64,000 nt of DNA from an uncultured Mucilaginibacter sp. (GCF_913773635.1 NZ_CAJYGQ010000007.1:1-64000), one strand, 5' to 3'. Counted from the stretch's first letter, positions 25,816 through 35,051 are shown. Notes: generated from the sequence alone by a model not told the origin. A program made the numbers and translations.

Positions 25816-26601
25816 ATGGAACTATTAACCAGCGCCGAAGCATGGGTATCATTAGCTACCCTAACCCTGCTTGAAATTGTATTGGGTATTGATAATATCA
25901 TATTTGTATCGATACAAGCAGGCAAGCTGCCTGAAGAGCAGCAGGCTAAAGCGCGCCGTTTAGGCTTACTGGGCGCTATGTTAACGCGGGTATTGCTCTT
26001 GCTTTCTATAAGCTGGATTATGAAGCTTACCAAACCGTTTATTCACCTGGGTTCTTTAATAAACGCTACTGACCCTGCCTGGATGGAAAGGCTGGACCTA
26101 TCGGGCCGCGATGTGATTTTGTTAATTGGCGGTTTGTTTTTAATTTATAAAAGTATACATGAAATACACGAGAATATAGACAACAGCCAACAGGATGAAG
26201 ATGGCACCAAGGTCCATTCCTTTTGGGGAGCTATTGTACAAATCATGATTCTTGACATTGTGTTCTCGCTCGATTCGGTTATTACCGCTGTTGGCCTGGC
26301 CGATCATGTTGAGGTGATGATTGCGGCCGTGGTTATTTCAGTTGGTATAATGATGTGGGCAGCTACACCTATTGCCAACTTTGTAAACACGCATCCAACA
26401 GTAAAAATGCTGGCCCTGTCTTTTTTGCTGCTTATAGGCGTTTCACTGCTGGCCGAATCATTTAACCAGGAAATACCTAAGGGTTATATATACTTCTCAA
26501 TGGCATTTGCCATACTGGTGGAACTGCTTAATCTTAAAGTGAAAGCCAAAAACGATAAGAAGCGTACGATAAATAAATTCAAAGAACCACCAGTAGCATA
26601 G
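25816..26601 (+). CDS. TerC/YkoY-family integral membrane protein
   Basis: 261 residues with about seven hydrophobic segments. Family signatures are LEIVLGIDNIIFVSIQAG near residue 18, containing the paired acidic/Asn residues of the first conserved membrane segment, and LDIVFSLDSVITAVGLADHV near 150, the matching second repeat. The loop GTKVHSFWGAIVQIMILD joins them. TerC proteins are linked to metal-ion export (manganese/calcium) across the inner membrane and to tellurite resistance. No ter operon partner is present, so it is best treated as a stand-alone metal-homeostasis protein. It ends convergently with the histidine kinase at 26657. Confidence 0.9.
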   Translation: MELLTSAEAWVSLATLTLLEIVLGIDNIIFVSIQAGKLPEEQQAKARRLGLLGAMLTRVLLLLSISWIMKLTKPFIHLGSLINATDPAWMERLDLSGRDVILLIGGLFLIYKSIHEIHENIDNSQQDEDGTKVHSFWGAIVQIMILDIVFSLDSVITAVGLADHVEVMIAAVVISVGIMMWAATPIANFVNTHPTVKMLALSFLLLIGVSLLAESFNQEIPKGYIYFSMAFAILVELLNLKVKAKNDKKRTINKFKEPPVA

Positions 26602-26656
26602 CCTTATGTTAAGATAAGTAGATGGTTAATTTTCAGCACTTAACTGTTATAAGCAC

Positions 26657-27706
26657 TTAATACTTCGGAAGTGTAAAGTAAATGTGGGTGCCTGAGTTTT
26701 CGTTGCTTTCAACCCATACCTTGCCCTGATGCCATTCGATAATGTTTTTTACTACAAACATTCCTAAGCCTATTGAAGGTTCACCCTGTAAACCTTTACG
26801 CCCGGCATCAGTAAACTTGTCAAACAGTATTGCCTGGTAATCTGCCGGTATACCAATTCCGTTGTCGGCTAGTACAAAGTTTACTTCATCATTATTTTCT
26901 TCAACGTTCAGCGCAACATAGCCATCTTCAGGCGTAAATTTCATTGCGTTGGTCATCAGGTTATTCATTACCTGCATAAACTTAGGCTCATCTAAATTTA
27001 TAAAAATATCATTAGGGGTGGATGAAAAGCGAAAACTGCGTTGGCTGTGGGCAAATGAATTTTGATACTCTTCTAAATAATCGCAAAGGATTTTAGATAT
27101 ATTAACCCTTTTCTTCGATAGTATTACATCTTTGGTTTCGGCAAACTCGCGTGCGGTAAGTTGCTTAACCAAGTTTGTAGCCTGCTTGTTAATTTTCAAT
27201 ATCGAGTCAATCAAATTGACATGTACACCGTTGGTAAGTGTTGATTTGAGCGATGACCCAAGCATATTGATTGTGCCCAGCGGACCAATTAAATCATGCG
27301 CAAGAATATTAATAATTGCATTTTTCTTGTTAGCATACTTTTCGAATACCTGCTGACTTTCAATTTCATTAGTTACATCAACGGCATTGCCAAACAGTAA
27401 GCCTCCGGCTTGTGATAAGAATACATTAACCCGTAACCATTTTTGCTTGTTACTTAAAGTAAGCCTCAAATGGATTTCTGTATTTGAATTAAGTTCCGTT
27501 AAATGTTTAAGGGCATTTAATGCATAAGGCTGATCATCTGGGTGAATAATGCGGCTTAACAAATTGATATTTACGGAGTCTGCATCTGCATCAAGTAACG
27601 CAAGCATAGCCTGGTTACTATATTCGAATTGAAGCGTAGTTAAATTAAATATAAAATTTGCCACAGCCGACTTTTCGGCCATTTCCTGAAAAAAGGTATT
27701 GCTCAT
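26657..27706 (-). CDS. Soluble PAS-containing sensor histidine kinase
   Basis: 349 residues without membrane segments. Residues ~10-120 are a PAS/PAC-type domain (SRIIHPDDQPYAL, LRVNVFLSQAGGLLFGNAVD). The dimerisation/phosphoacceptor helix has ILAHDLIGPLGTINML near residue 137, with the phosphorylatable His. The ATPase domain has N-box NNLMTNAMKFTP near 244, G1 DNGIGIP near 284 and GLGMFVVKNIIEWH near 319. No response regulator gene is adjacent, so it is an orphan cytoplasmic kinase of unknown signal. Confidence 0.9.
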   Translation of the reverse strand: MSNTFFQEMAEKSAVANFIFNLTTLQFEYSNQAMLALLDADADSVNINLLSRIIHPDDQPYALNALKHLTELNSNTEIHLRLTLSNKQKWLRVNVFLSQAGGLLFGNAVDVTNEIESQQVFEKYANKKNAIINILAHDLIGPLGTINMLGSSLKSTLTNGVHVNLIDSILKINKQATNLVKQLTAREFAETKDVILSKKRVNISKILCDYLEEYQNSFAHSQRSFRFSSTPNDIFINLDEPKFMQVMNNLMTNAMKFTPEDGYVALNVEENNDEVNFVLADNGIGIPADYQAILFDKFTDAGRKGLQGEPSIGLGMFVVKNIIEWHQGKVWVESNENSGTHIYFTLPKY

Positions 27707-27877
27707 GCTACAAAGTATCGGAAAAGGAGTTGTTATGGTACAACTTCACTACATAGCATAACTCACATAAGTTGTTAATGTTTCAATTTGCAGCAGAAGT
27801 AAAGTTGCTGCAACGTTTCACTTTGATTAACTTAATTTAGGGCAATTACGGTGTAAGTCAATTCTTGTATTTTGATA

Positions 27878-28636
27878 CTAGTCGTTAGCAATTGCCTCGT
27901 TTTCAATATGAAAGTTCTGAGGTTTCAGCTTTTTAGTGGTTTTTACTTTTGCAGATTTACTTTTTGCAACCTTTGCTGTTTTACTGAAAATCAGCGCCGA
28001 TTTGCCACTTTGGTAGTACTTGCAAAAGTGTGTAATTGGACAAATTTCGCACTTAGGTTTACGCGCCAGGCAAATATACCTGCCATGCAAAATAAGCCAA
28101 TGGTGGGCCATGGCTATAGTTTCTTTAGGTAAATAACCTATCAGTTGTTTTTCAACGGCTAAAGGAGTGCGGGCATTAGTGGTAAGCCCTAAGCGGTTAC
28201 TAACTCTGAATACATGCGTATCAACCGCCATTGCCGGTGCATCATAAATAACTGATGCTATTACATTAGCTGTTTTGCGGCCTACACCAGGCAGTTTCTG
28301 CAATTCATCAAGGCCCGAGGGCACTTGTGCACCAAACTGCTCAACCAACATTTTAGCCATACCTGCCAAATGTTTAGCTTTGTTATTGGGGTAACTTACG
28401 CTGCGTATATAGGTAAAAATTTCATCAGCATTTGATGCGGCGAGGTCTTCAACCGTAGGAAAGCGGCTAAATAGGGCAGGCGTAACCTGGTTTATACGCT
28501 TATCGGTACATTGTGCGGAAAGTATCACCGCTACAAGTAACTCATAGGGATTAGAGTAATGCAACTCAGTTTCTGCATCGGGCTGATGTTTTGAAAAGTA
28601 CTCTACAAAAAGCTGATAGCGTTCCTTCTTTAGCAT
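27878..28636 (-). CDS. nth: Endonuclease III (DNA glycosylase/AP lyase)
   Basis: Base-excision repair enzyme removing oxidised pyrimidines. LLVAVILSAQCTDKRIN near residue 31 opens the catalytic core. The helix-hairpin-helix LQKLPGVGRKTANVIAS near 112 carries the catalytic Lys, and VDTHVFRVSNRLGL near 138 the catalytic Asp. The 4Fe-4S ligands follow the classical C-x6-C-x2-C-x5-C spacing (CLARKPKCEICPITHFC near 190). After the cluster, a Lys-rich tail of about 40 residues extends past the usual ~211-residue length; it may bind DNA. The ATG at 28636 is preferred to an upstream TTG. Confidence 0.94.
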   Translation of the reverse strand: MLKKERYQLFVEYFSKHQPDAETELHYSNPYELLVAVILSAQCTDKRINQVTPALFSRFPTVEDLAASNADEIFTYIRSVSYPNNKAKHLAGMAKMLVEQFGAQVPSGLDELQKLPGVGRKTANVIASVIYDAPAMAVDTHVFRVSNRLGLTTNARTPLAVEKQLIGYLPKETIAMAHHWLILHGRYICLARKPKCEICPITHFCKYYQSGKSALIFSKTAKVAKSKSAKVKTTKKLKPQNFHIENEAIAND

Positions 28637-28646
28637 GTACAAATAT

Positions 28647-28671
28647 AAAAAAAGCCCCGCTGTGCGGGGCT
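28647..28671 (-). terminator. Rho-independent terminator (minus strand)
   Basis: AGCCCCGC (28653-28660) and GCGGGGCT (28664-28671) form an 8-bp GC-rich stem with a 3-base loop. On the minus strand it is followed by a T run (28647-28652 complement). It ends the small gene at 28682 and separates it from nth. Confidence 0.88.
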
Positions 28672-28681
28672 CGGTAGTTAT

Positions 28682-28882
28682 TTAACGCAAGCTTTTTGAG
28701 TAATTCAGCAAATTATCAATTGTTTGCTTTTTAGGTTTCACCTGTAAGGTATCCAACTCTGTGCGCAGTGCATGATGAAATATTAATTCATCGGCATCAG
28801 CATATTCCGTTACATCAATTCCCTCCACCATATCGTTGCCTTTAGTGATTGCGTTTAAAAATTTTGTAGAAGTTTCATCCAT
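28682..28882 (-). CDS. Small conserved-type hypothetical protein
   Basis: 66 residues, acidic N-terminal half (GIDVTEYADADELIFHH) and a helical C-terminus (KKQTIDNLLNYSKSLR). No family recognised. It lies between an ECF sigma gene (100 bases upstream) and its own terminator, just ahead of nth, on the same strand. The reading frame, an ATG start and its own terminator support a real gene. Confidence 0.65.
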   Translation of the reverse strand: MDETSTKFLNAITKGNDMVEGIDVTEYADADELIFHHALRTELDTLQVKPKKQTIDNLLNYSKSLR

Positions 28883-28981
28883 AAGCTTTTATTTGTTTAT
28901 TGCAATGTTTGTTTAACAAATAACGCCTAATCGCTAACGATTATTTTAATGGATGCAAATAATTTTCAAAATTTTTTGCGG

Positions 28982-29566
28982 CTAATTTTTAAGGCTCAGT
29001 TCTTTGGTTTGCATCATTTTGCGCAGGTTGTTAAGAGCATAACGCATACGTCCTAACGCCGTATTGATGCTAACTTCGGTTACGTCGGCAATTTCTTTAA
29101 AACTCATATCGCCAAAGTGGCGCATAATCAACACTTCTTTCTGCTCAGACGGTAAAAGGTGAATAAGCGTTTTCAGATCTTTATGCGTTTGCTCGCGCAC
29201 CATACGGTCTTCAGTGCTCTCATCATATTCACCAAGAACTTCAAATATATCAAAGTCATCACCACCGCTTACCAAAGGCGTACGTTTTTCACGTCTAAAA
29301 TGGTCAATAACAAGATTATGCGCAATACGGCTTACCCAAGGTAAAAACTTACCTTCTTCGTTATACTTACCGGCTTTAAGCGTGTTTATTACTTTTATAA
29401 AGGTATCCTGAAAAATATCTTCGGCTAAATACTCGTCTTTTACCAGTAAATAAATGGAGGTGTAAATTTTTGATTGGTAGCGGCGTATAAGTTCAACAAG
29501 GCCTCCCTCATTGCCCGCTACATACAGATGGATTAACTCCTGATCACTTTTCAAATTAAAATCCAT
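28982..29566 (-). CDS. ECF-type RNA polymerase sigma factor (RpoE-like)
   Basis: 194 residues. Region 2: GGLVELIRRYQSKIYTSIYL, KDEYLAEDIFQDTFIKVINT (near 45), and LPWVSRIAHNLVIDHFRREK (near 74). Region 4: LPSEQKEVLIMRHFGDMSFK followed by EIADVTEVSINTALGRMRYA (near 150). This is the form found beside nth in related genomes, as far as I recall. No anti-sigma gene is adjacent; the nearest downstream gene is the 66-residue protein. A 546-base gene-free region precedes it on its 5' side. Confidence 0.9.
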   Translation of the reverse strand: MDFNLKSDQELIHLYVAGNEGGLVELIRRYQSKIYTSIYLLVKDEYLAEDIFQDTFIKVINTLKAGKYNEEGKFLPWVSRIAHNLVIDHFRREKRTPLVSGGDDFDIFEVLGEYDESTEDRMVREQTHKDLKTLIHLLPSEQKEVLIMRHFGDMSFKEIADVTEVSINTALGRMRYALNNLRKMMQTKELSLKN

Positions 29567-30112
29567 AGAACTTCTACTTTAAAATCAATAAATTTAAATT
29601 AACTACGTTTTAAGTAAAGTTCTAATCTATAGGGTATCCTCTTTTTAAATTTGTTCTATCAAATAAAACAAATATTGTGTTAATATGCAAATATTTTTAG
29701 TCATATGTGTTATAACACGTTATAATGACATTGTGATTAACATACACCATAAAGGCATCTCCAAATAAAAAAAACCTTACCGTTAGATACTTCAGGGCTT
29801 ATAATTGGTTGCACTGTTAGTTGCCCGGTAATGTACTACTAACTGAATATTTTGACTAAAAAAAGCGCTCAAAGTTTAATGTATATCAGGTTGTTTATAA
29901 CTGGTGCTGTATCAAAATATAAAACTATAAAGCTTTATTTCCTGTTTGTAATTTTACGCGTAAAGCCTTTGCCTTATTTGGTTTTTGCTAAACATTTTAG
30001 GATTTTTGCGCTTTGAAATTAGTTTGTAGTTTGTTGAAAATGAGCCATGGCTAATTTATTCATTTAAATAGTTTTACTTCATAAACAACACTGCTTACTA
30101 TTATACAGCAAC
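29567..30112. other. AT-rich divergent intergenic region between sigma factor and uvrA
   Basis: No gene seen. It holds the divergent promoters of the sigma gene and uvrA. A 12-base perfect palindrome GTGTTATAACAC lies at 29707-29718, and GTTATAA occurs twice one helical turn apart (29709 and 29719). No SOS/LexA-like operator was recognised near uvrA. Confidence 0.5.
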
Positions 30113-32932
30113 ATGTTAGAAACTGAAAAAGACCCTCAACAACATATAATTATTAAAGGTGCCCGTGTTCATAATTTAAAAAACATGGACATTGCCATAC
30201 CTAAAAACCAGTTGGTAGTAATTACGGGTATGTCAGGCTCGGGCAAGTCATCGCTGGCGTTTGATACGCTGTATGCTGAAGGTCAGCGCAGGTATGTAGA
30301 AAGCCTATCATCATACGCGCGCCAGTTTTTAGGGCGTATGAACAAGCCCGATGTTGACTATATAAAAGGTATTGCCCCTGCTATTGCCATTGAGCAAAAG
30401 GTAATTACCAGCAACCCGCGCTCAACCGTGGGTACCAGTACCGAAATTTATGATTACCTGAAACTACTGTTCTCACGTATTGGTAAAACCATATCGCCCG
30501 TATCAGGCCAGCAGGTGAAAAAGGATACAGTTACCGATGTGGTTAATTTTTGCCAGGGCATGCCCGATGATACCCAAGTAACCATTCTTTGCCCGCTGCA
30601 CCCACACAATAACCGCAGTTTAAAAGAAGAATTGGCAGTGTTGTTGCAAAAAGGTTTTGTAAGGGTAGAGTATAACGGTAGAGTATCGCGCATTGAAGGT
30701 TTACTGGAAGATGAATCAATTGCCAATGAACCGCTAACGCCTGAGGACGAGTTACGTATTGTGGTTGACCGTGTAACCATGAATCAGGAGGAAGAAACAC
30801 TGAGCCGCATAGCCGACTCGGCCCAAACCGCATTTTTTGAAGGTAAAGGGGATTGTTACGTACGTTATCAAAAACCCGCTGAGGACAACGAAGCAGAAAA
30901 CTTTTTTTGTGACCGCTTTGAGCTCGACGGTATAAGGTTTGAAGAACCTACACCAAACTTTTTCAGCTTTAACAACCCTTACGGTGCCTGCCGTAAATGT
31001 GAAGGATATGGCAAGGTAATAGGTATTGATGAGGATTTGGTTATTCCTGATAAAAGTAAATCAATTTATGATAATGCCATTGCCCCCTGGCGTGGCGAAA
31101 AAATGGGCGAATGGAACCAGCGGCTAATTAGTCAGGCCGATAAATTTAATTTTCCAATTCACCGCCCTTTCAGCCAGTTGAGCGATAAAGAAAAGAAGGT
31201 GCTTTGGACCGGGAACAAATATTTCCAGGGGTTGAACGCCTTTTTTAAAGAGATAGAGGAACAAACCTACAAAATACAATACCGCGTTATATTATCACGC
31301 TACCGCGGAAAAACCACCTGCCCTGATTGTAAGGGGAGCCGCTTACGCCCCGATGCTACTTACGTGAAGGTTGGCGGGCAATCAATAACCGACATTGTGC
31401 TCATGCCGCTTGATAAGGCTCAGGAGTTTTTCAATAACCTGCAAATGGAAGAGCACGATACCAAGATTGCGAAGCGTTTGCTGATGGAAATAACCAACCG
31501 TACCAGTTTTTTAAATGATGTAGGTTTGGGTTATTTAACACTTAACCGCTTGTCGAACACGCTTTCGGGTGGTGAATCGCAGCGTATTAATCTGGCAACC
31601 TCATTAGGTAGTAGCTTGGTAGGTTCGGTTTATGTGCTGGATGAGCCAAGTATTGGTTTGCACCCACGTGATACGCAACGACTGATTACGGTGCTTAAAT
31701 CATTACGTGACGTAGGCAACACCGTTTTGGTAGTTGAGCACGAAGAAGAAATTATGCAGGCTGCCGATCATATCATCGACATTGGTCCTGAAGCGGGCAC
31801 GCATGGTGGGCAGCTGATTTTTTCGGGAACTTATGAGCAGATACTTACTGATGATAACAGCCTTACCGGCAAATACCTGAGCGGACGTGAAGAAATTGAA
31901 ACGCCAGAGCATCGCCGTAAATGGAATGATTATGTGCTTATTAAAGGTGCACGCGAAAATAACCTGCAAAATATTGATGTAAAGTTTCCATTAGGTGTGC
32001 TTACAGTAGTTACAGGCGTATCAGGGTCAGGAAAAACAAGTTTGGTTAAACGCATTTTACATCCGGCGTTACAAAAGGTGCTGGGTAATTATTCTGGCGA
32101 GCAAACCGGCGCTTATGATGGAATAGAAGGCGATTATAGTAAGATAGAAGCGGTGGAGATGGTTGATCAAAATCCCATAGGCCGATCATCGCGTTCAAAC
32201 CCGGTTACTTATGTAAAAGCCTGGGATGAGATACGAAACCTATATGCTGCACAGCCAGCTGCCAAAGCAGGCGGACTTAAACCATCAGCATTTTCCTTTA
32301 ATGTAGAAGGCGGTCGTTGTGATGTTTGCCAGGGCGAGGGTGAAGTGAAAATAGAAATGCAGTTTATGGCAGATATATTTTTGCCTTGCGAGGCTTGTAA
32401 TGGCAAGCGCTTTAAACAGCATATACTTGACGTAACATATCTTGAAAAGAATGTATCGGAAATACTGGAAATGACGATTGACGAAGCCATTGAATTCTTT
32501 GTTAATGAGCCCAAAATATTGAACAAAATTAAGCCCTTGCAGGATGTTGGTTTGGGTTATGTACAGTTAGGCCAATCGTCAAACACCTTATCGGGTGGGG
32601 AGGCGCAGCGTATTAAACTGGCATCGTTCCTTATTAAAGGAAATAATGCTAGCAAGACCCTGTTTATATTTGATGAGCCCACTACCGGCCTGCACTTTGC
32701 CGATATTAAAAAGCTGCTTAAGTCATTTAATGCACTGCTTGATCAAGGTAATACCATTATTGTGATAGAGCACAACATGGATGTTATAAAATGTGCCGAC
32801 TGGGTAGTTGATATCGGCCCCGGCGGAGGCAATAATGGCGGTACCCTGGTGTTTGAAGGTCTTCCTGAAGATTTATTGAAAAGCAAAAAAAGCTTTACCG
32901 GCCAGTTTTTAAAAGAACGGTTAAGGAAATAA
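30113..32932 (+). CDS. uvrA: Excinuclease ABC subunit A
   Basis: DNA damage recognition ATPase of nucleotide excision repair, 939 residues. It has two ABC ATPase halves: Walker A GMSGSGKSSLAFDTLYAEGQ near residue 38 and GVSGSGKTSLVKRIL near 640, signatures LSGGESQRINLA near 485 and LSGGEAQRIKLA near 823, and DEPSIGLHPRD / DEPTTGLH Walker B motifs. The second zinc module is complete (GRCDVCQGEG and CEACNGKR near 735-765). In the first insertion module only one Cys-pair is intact (ACRKCEGYG); the upstream pair reads FFCDRF, with a Phe in place of the second Cys. Confidence 0.96.
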   Translation: MLETEKDPQQHIIIKGARVHNLKNMDIAIPKNQLVVITGMSGSGKSSLAFDTLYAEGQRRYVESLSSYARQFLGRMNKPDVDYIKGIAPAIAIEQKVITSNPRSTVGTSTEIYDYLKLLFSRIGKTISPVSGQQVKKDTVTDVVNFCQGMPDDTQVTILCPLHPHNNRSLKEELAVLLQKGFVRVEYNGRVSRIEGLLEDESIANEPLTPEDELRIVVDRVTMNQEEETLSRIADSAQTAFFEGKGDCYVRYQKPAEDNEAENFFCDRFELDGIRFEEPTPNFFSFNNPYGACRKCEGYGKVIGIDEDLVIPDKSKSIYDNAIAPWRGEKMGEWNQRLISQADKFNFPIHRPFSQLSDKEKKVLWTGNKYFQGLNAFFKEIEEQTYKIQYRVILSRYRGKTTCPDCKGSRLRPDATYVKVGGQSITDIVLMPLDKAQEFFNNLQMEEHDTKIAKRLLMEITNRTSFLNDVGLGYLTLNRLSNTLSGGESQRINLATSLGSSLVGSVYVLDEPSIGLHPRDTQRLITVLKSLRDVGNTVLVVEHEEEIMQAADHIIDIGPEAGTHGGQLIFSGTYEQILTDDNSLTGKYLSGREEIETPEHRRKWNDYVLIKGARENNLQNIDVKFPLGVLTVVTGVSGSGKTSLVKRILHPALQKVLGNYSGEQTGAYDGIEGDYSKIEAVEMVDQNPIGRSSRSNPVTYVKAWDEIRNLYAAQPAAKAGGLKPSAFSFNVEGGRCDVCQGEGEVKIEMQFMADIFLPCEACNGKRFKQHILDVTYLEKNVSEILEMTIDEAIEFFVNEPKILNKIKPLQDVGLGYVQLGQSSNTLSGGEAQRIKLASFLIKGNNASKTLFIFDEPTTGLHFADIKKLLKSFNALLDQGNTIIVIEHNMDVIKCADWVVDIGPGGGNNGGTLVFEGLPEDLLKSKKSFTGQFLKERLRK

Positions 32933-32961
32933 TAATTGCTTATTCTTTATGGCGTTGCCAG

Positions 32962-33019
32962 CACTAACGTGGCAATTTACTTTTTATGTAATGAGTAGGT
33001 TGCCACGTTTTTGTTAGTG
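32962..33019. repeat. Inverted repeat between convergent genes
   Basis: CACTAACGTGGCAA (32962-32975) pairs with TTGCCACG (33000-33007) and, across a 6-base bulge, TTAGTG (33014-33019). It lies between the convergent uvrA and Trm112-like genes and may act as a bidirectional terminator, although no long T-run follows. Confidence 0.45.
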
Positions 33020-33089
33020 AAATAGCAATGGTGCATTCATTGCGGTAAATGATACCAACTTTTCAGAAATAGCACAGGTTTGGCGTAAA

Positions 33090-33347
33090 CTACGGTAGCA
33101 ATTTCAAATCATTAATACCATACTCCAGCTTCCATCGCTCTAGTATCGGTTGTTCTAAAGGTATTTGGCGGTACTCGTCAGGAGCCATAATGGGTACGCC
33201 GTAAACTATAGGGTATTTACGCTGGCAATGAGTACAGCTTAAAATGCCTTCTATAATGTTCTCGGTAGTGTCTTTGGCCAGTACTTGCAAAGTAAGGTCG
33301 TGCTTATCAAACGGGCAGCAAAGCTTTTCAATGGTTTTAAGTTTCAT
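33090..33347 (-). CDS. Trm112-like zinc-binding protein
   Basis: 85 residues resembling the Trm112/YcaR family: an N-terminal LCCPFDKHDL segment (residues 9-18) in the position of the first zinc pair, a CTHCQRKYP pair at residues 38-46, and the characteristic KYPIVYGVPIM turn. The usual second Cys of the first pair is Asp14, with Cys10/Cys11 and His16 nearby as alternative ligands. The C-terminus extends beyond the ~60 residues of bacterial YcaR. Trm112 activates SAM methyltransferases in eukaryotes and archaea. Here it shares a transcript with a methyltransferase gene and overlaps the ThiE-like gene by 4 bases (ATGA), so a partner role is an attractive inference. Confidence 0.75.
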   Translation of the reverse strand: MKLKTIEKLCCPFDKHDLTLQVLAKDTTENIIEGILSCTHCQRKYPIVYGVPIMAPDEYRQIPLEQPILERWKLEYGINDLKLLP

Positions 33348-34003
33348 ACAGATGGGGCGATGCCTAATGCATCTTTATAAATTTTAACTTGTTTTTGGGG
33401 GTCGTTTGCACTCATGATGCCCGATATGACGGCCACACCGTCAAACGGTGTTTTTTCTTTTAAAGTGATGATATTTTGAGGTGTAATACCGCCTGATACA
33501 AACAGCGGCAGTGAGGTAGTTTCATGAGCTTCTTTAACAACCGACGGCACCACAATGCTGCAACTACCAGCCGATGGTGACGGAAACATTGCGCAAAACG
33601 ACACATAATTAAGTTGGTGCTTACTGGCCCAGGCAACGGTGTTTAAATCGCCCGAACAGGTAATGCCCGCCATAAACGACCTTGTGACTGCTTTTTTGAT
33701 GAACTCATAGTCATTGGGGATGGTATCAAAGTGAACGCCATCTAAAAAGAGGGTTTGCTTCAATAATTGCCACTCATCATTAATAAATAGCGGAACTTGA
33801 TACTTACGGCAAAGAAGACCAATTGCTTCAACCAGCGTTAGTTTATCGGTTTTCTTGTCCCAGTTGTTCCATATTTGTACAGCGTTTACTCCGCCTTTAA
33901 GCGCCGATTCGAGTTTTTGTAATAACAAGTTAATCGGTTGGCAAGGGTCAATTACCAAATAAATCCCGCCGGTAATTTCATGTGTTTTTTCCATTACTTC
34001 CAT
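33344..34003 (-). CDS. ThiE-fold protein with altered substrate-binding residues
   Basis: 219-residue TIM-barrel protein resembling thiamine phosphate synthase. Preserved are ALKGGVNAVQ (34-43), FINDEW (73-78, the Asn-Asp pair), LDGVHF (87-92) and PLFVSGGITPQNI (near 165). Changed are residues ThiE uses for the pyrophosphate and phosphate: the Arg and Lys of QxRxK are Trp45 and Asn47, and the TxTK loop is SPSA (142-145), without Lys. The fold call is firm, but TMP synthase activity is doubtful. It lies third in the riboswitch-controlled operon. The alternative ATG at 33994 forms a TAATG overlap with the preceding stop. Confidence 0.8.
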   Translation of the reverse strand: MEVMEKTHEITGGIYLVIDPCQPINLLLQKLESALKGGVNAVQIWNNWDKKTDKLTLVEAIGLLCRKYQVPLFINDEWQLLKQTLFLDGVHFDTIPNDYEFIKKAVTRSFMAGITCSGDLNTVAWASKHQLNYVSFCAMFPSPSAGSCSIVVPSVVKEAHETTSLPLFVSGGITPQNIITLKEKTPFDGVAVISGIMSANDPQKQVKIYKDALGIAPSV

Positions 34004-35046
34004 CCGTTTTTATAGGCGTTAAAAAAAGCATCCCAGTACGGATCTTTGCTGTAGTAGGGCAGATCGTTCTGTTGGCCGTTCTCAATAAGTTTGTAACCTT
34101 CGGCAAGCGGGGTCAACTCGCCCACAACGGTTGCTTTAATTTTAGCAGATGCCAAGCGTTGCAAAACATTGTCAACACCACCCATATCAACGGCTATAAC
34201 CATAGATCCGGCCCCGATGCAAAAGCGGCTGTCAATACCAAAAAGTTTGCAAATGCTTTGCTGGGCATCGCCCAAGGGCAATTGTTCGTTATATACTTTT
34301 ACGCCGTTGCCTGAGGCTACTGCCATTTCATAAATAGCACCCAGTACACCGCCTTCCGTAACATCGTGCATGGCAGTAACCTCGTTGCTGCGTGTTGGTA
34401 AGCCAACGGCCGTAAGGGCATCAATTAATGATGATGTTTGGTAAAACAACCCGCAACCTTCCTGATAGGCCTCTGCACCCAGTTGATTTTTTACTGTTTG
34501 CGGGAAACACATGGCCAGCAGCGCAGTTGAAGATGTAGCGCACGCTTTGGTAACAATAATAACATTACCGGCCTCGGCCTTGTGGCTTAAGAGAATTTCG
34601 TTTACCGGAGCGGTTAACAACATGGTGCCACCACCGGCAATGGTAGAGTTTTGACCTTCAATAGTGCCAGTATGTCCGCCTGTAATAGCAACACCTATTG
34701 CCTGGCTGTATTTGTGAATATATCCCCAGTAAGTGGCAAAATCCTGTTCCGTTAACGATGGCGGTAAGTTAAGTACCATTTGGGCATACATGGGTGCAAA
34801 GCCCGTAGTGGCCATATCATTAGCCATCAAATGTACCGACAGCCATGCCGATTCCTGCAAACCCAGTGAAGGTATGAGCGAAAGCGGATCACTGGTTAGC
34901 GCCAGCCCTGTACCGCCGGGTAAGTTAATTACCGAAACATCTACACCAAAGGCAGGCCCGCTGGTTACTTCGGTACGTTGGTAGCCAAGCTGCGGTAAAA
35001 TAAATTGCTCAAAACCACCGCCCGATATTTTTCCTGATAGTGCCAT
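33994..35046 (-). CDS. AIR-synthase/HypE/ThiL-superfamily ATP-dependent protein
   Basis: 350 residues with the PurM-like two-domain layout. The N-terminal part has the ALTSDPLSLIPSLGL strand and SVHLMANDMATTGFAPMYAQ near 75-95, the counterpart of the xVNDLAxxGAxP segment of HypE/ThiL/PurM, then AITGGHTGTIEGQ near 123 (GGxT loop). The C-terminal part has TAMHDVTEGGVLGAIYEMA near 230 and FCIGAGSMVIAV. Family members phosphorylate or activate amides and thiocarboxylates with ATP (PurM, HypE, SelD, ThiL); the exact reaction cannot be read. ATG 35046 is chosen because the longer reading would run back into the methyltransferase gene. It overlaps thiE-like by 10 bases. Confidence 0.8.
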   Translation of the reverse strand: MALSGKISGGGFEQFILPQLGYQRTEVTSGPAFGVDVSVINLPGGTGLALTSDPLSLIPSLGLQESAWLSVHLMANDMATTGFAPMYAQMVLNLPPSLTEQDFATYWGYIHKYSQAIGVAITGGHTGTIEGQNSTIAGGGTMLLTAPVNEILLSHKAEAGNVIIVTKACATSSTALLAMCFPQTVKNQLGAEAYQEGCGLFYQTSSLIDALTAVGLPTRSNEVTAMHDVTEGGVLGAIYEMAVASGNGVKVYNEQLPLGDAQQSICKLFGIDSRFCIGAGSMVIAVDMGGVDNVLQRLASAKIKATVVGELTPLAEGYKLIENGQQNDLPYYSKDPYWDAFFNAYKNGWK

Positions 35047-35051
35047 GGCGG

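Noticed and set aside
25816..26601. Tellurite resistance operon
   Set aside because: Only a TerC-like protein is present without other ter genes; it is more probably a metal-transport family member.
30113..32932. UvrA first zinc module with Cys-x2-Phe as a possible loss of function
   Set aside because: The second module and all ATPase motifs are intact, and I recall the same variation in related Bacteroidota UvrA proteins, so it is probably family-wide.
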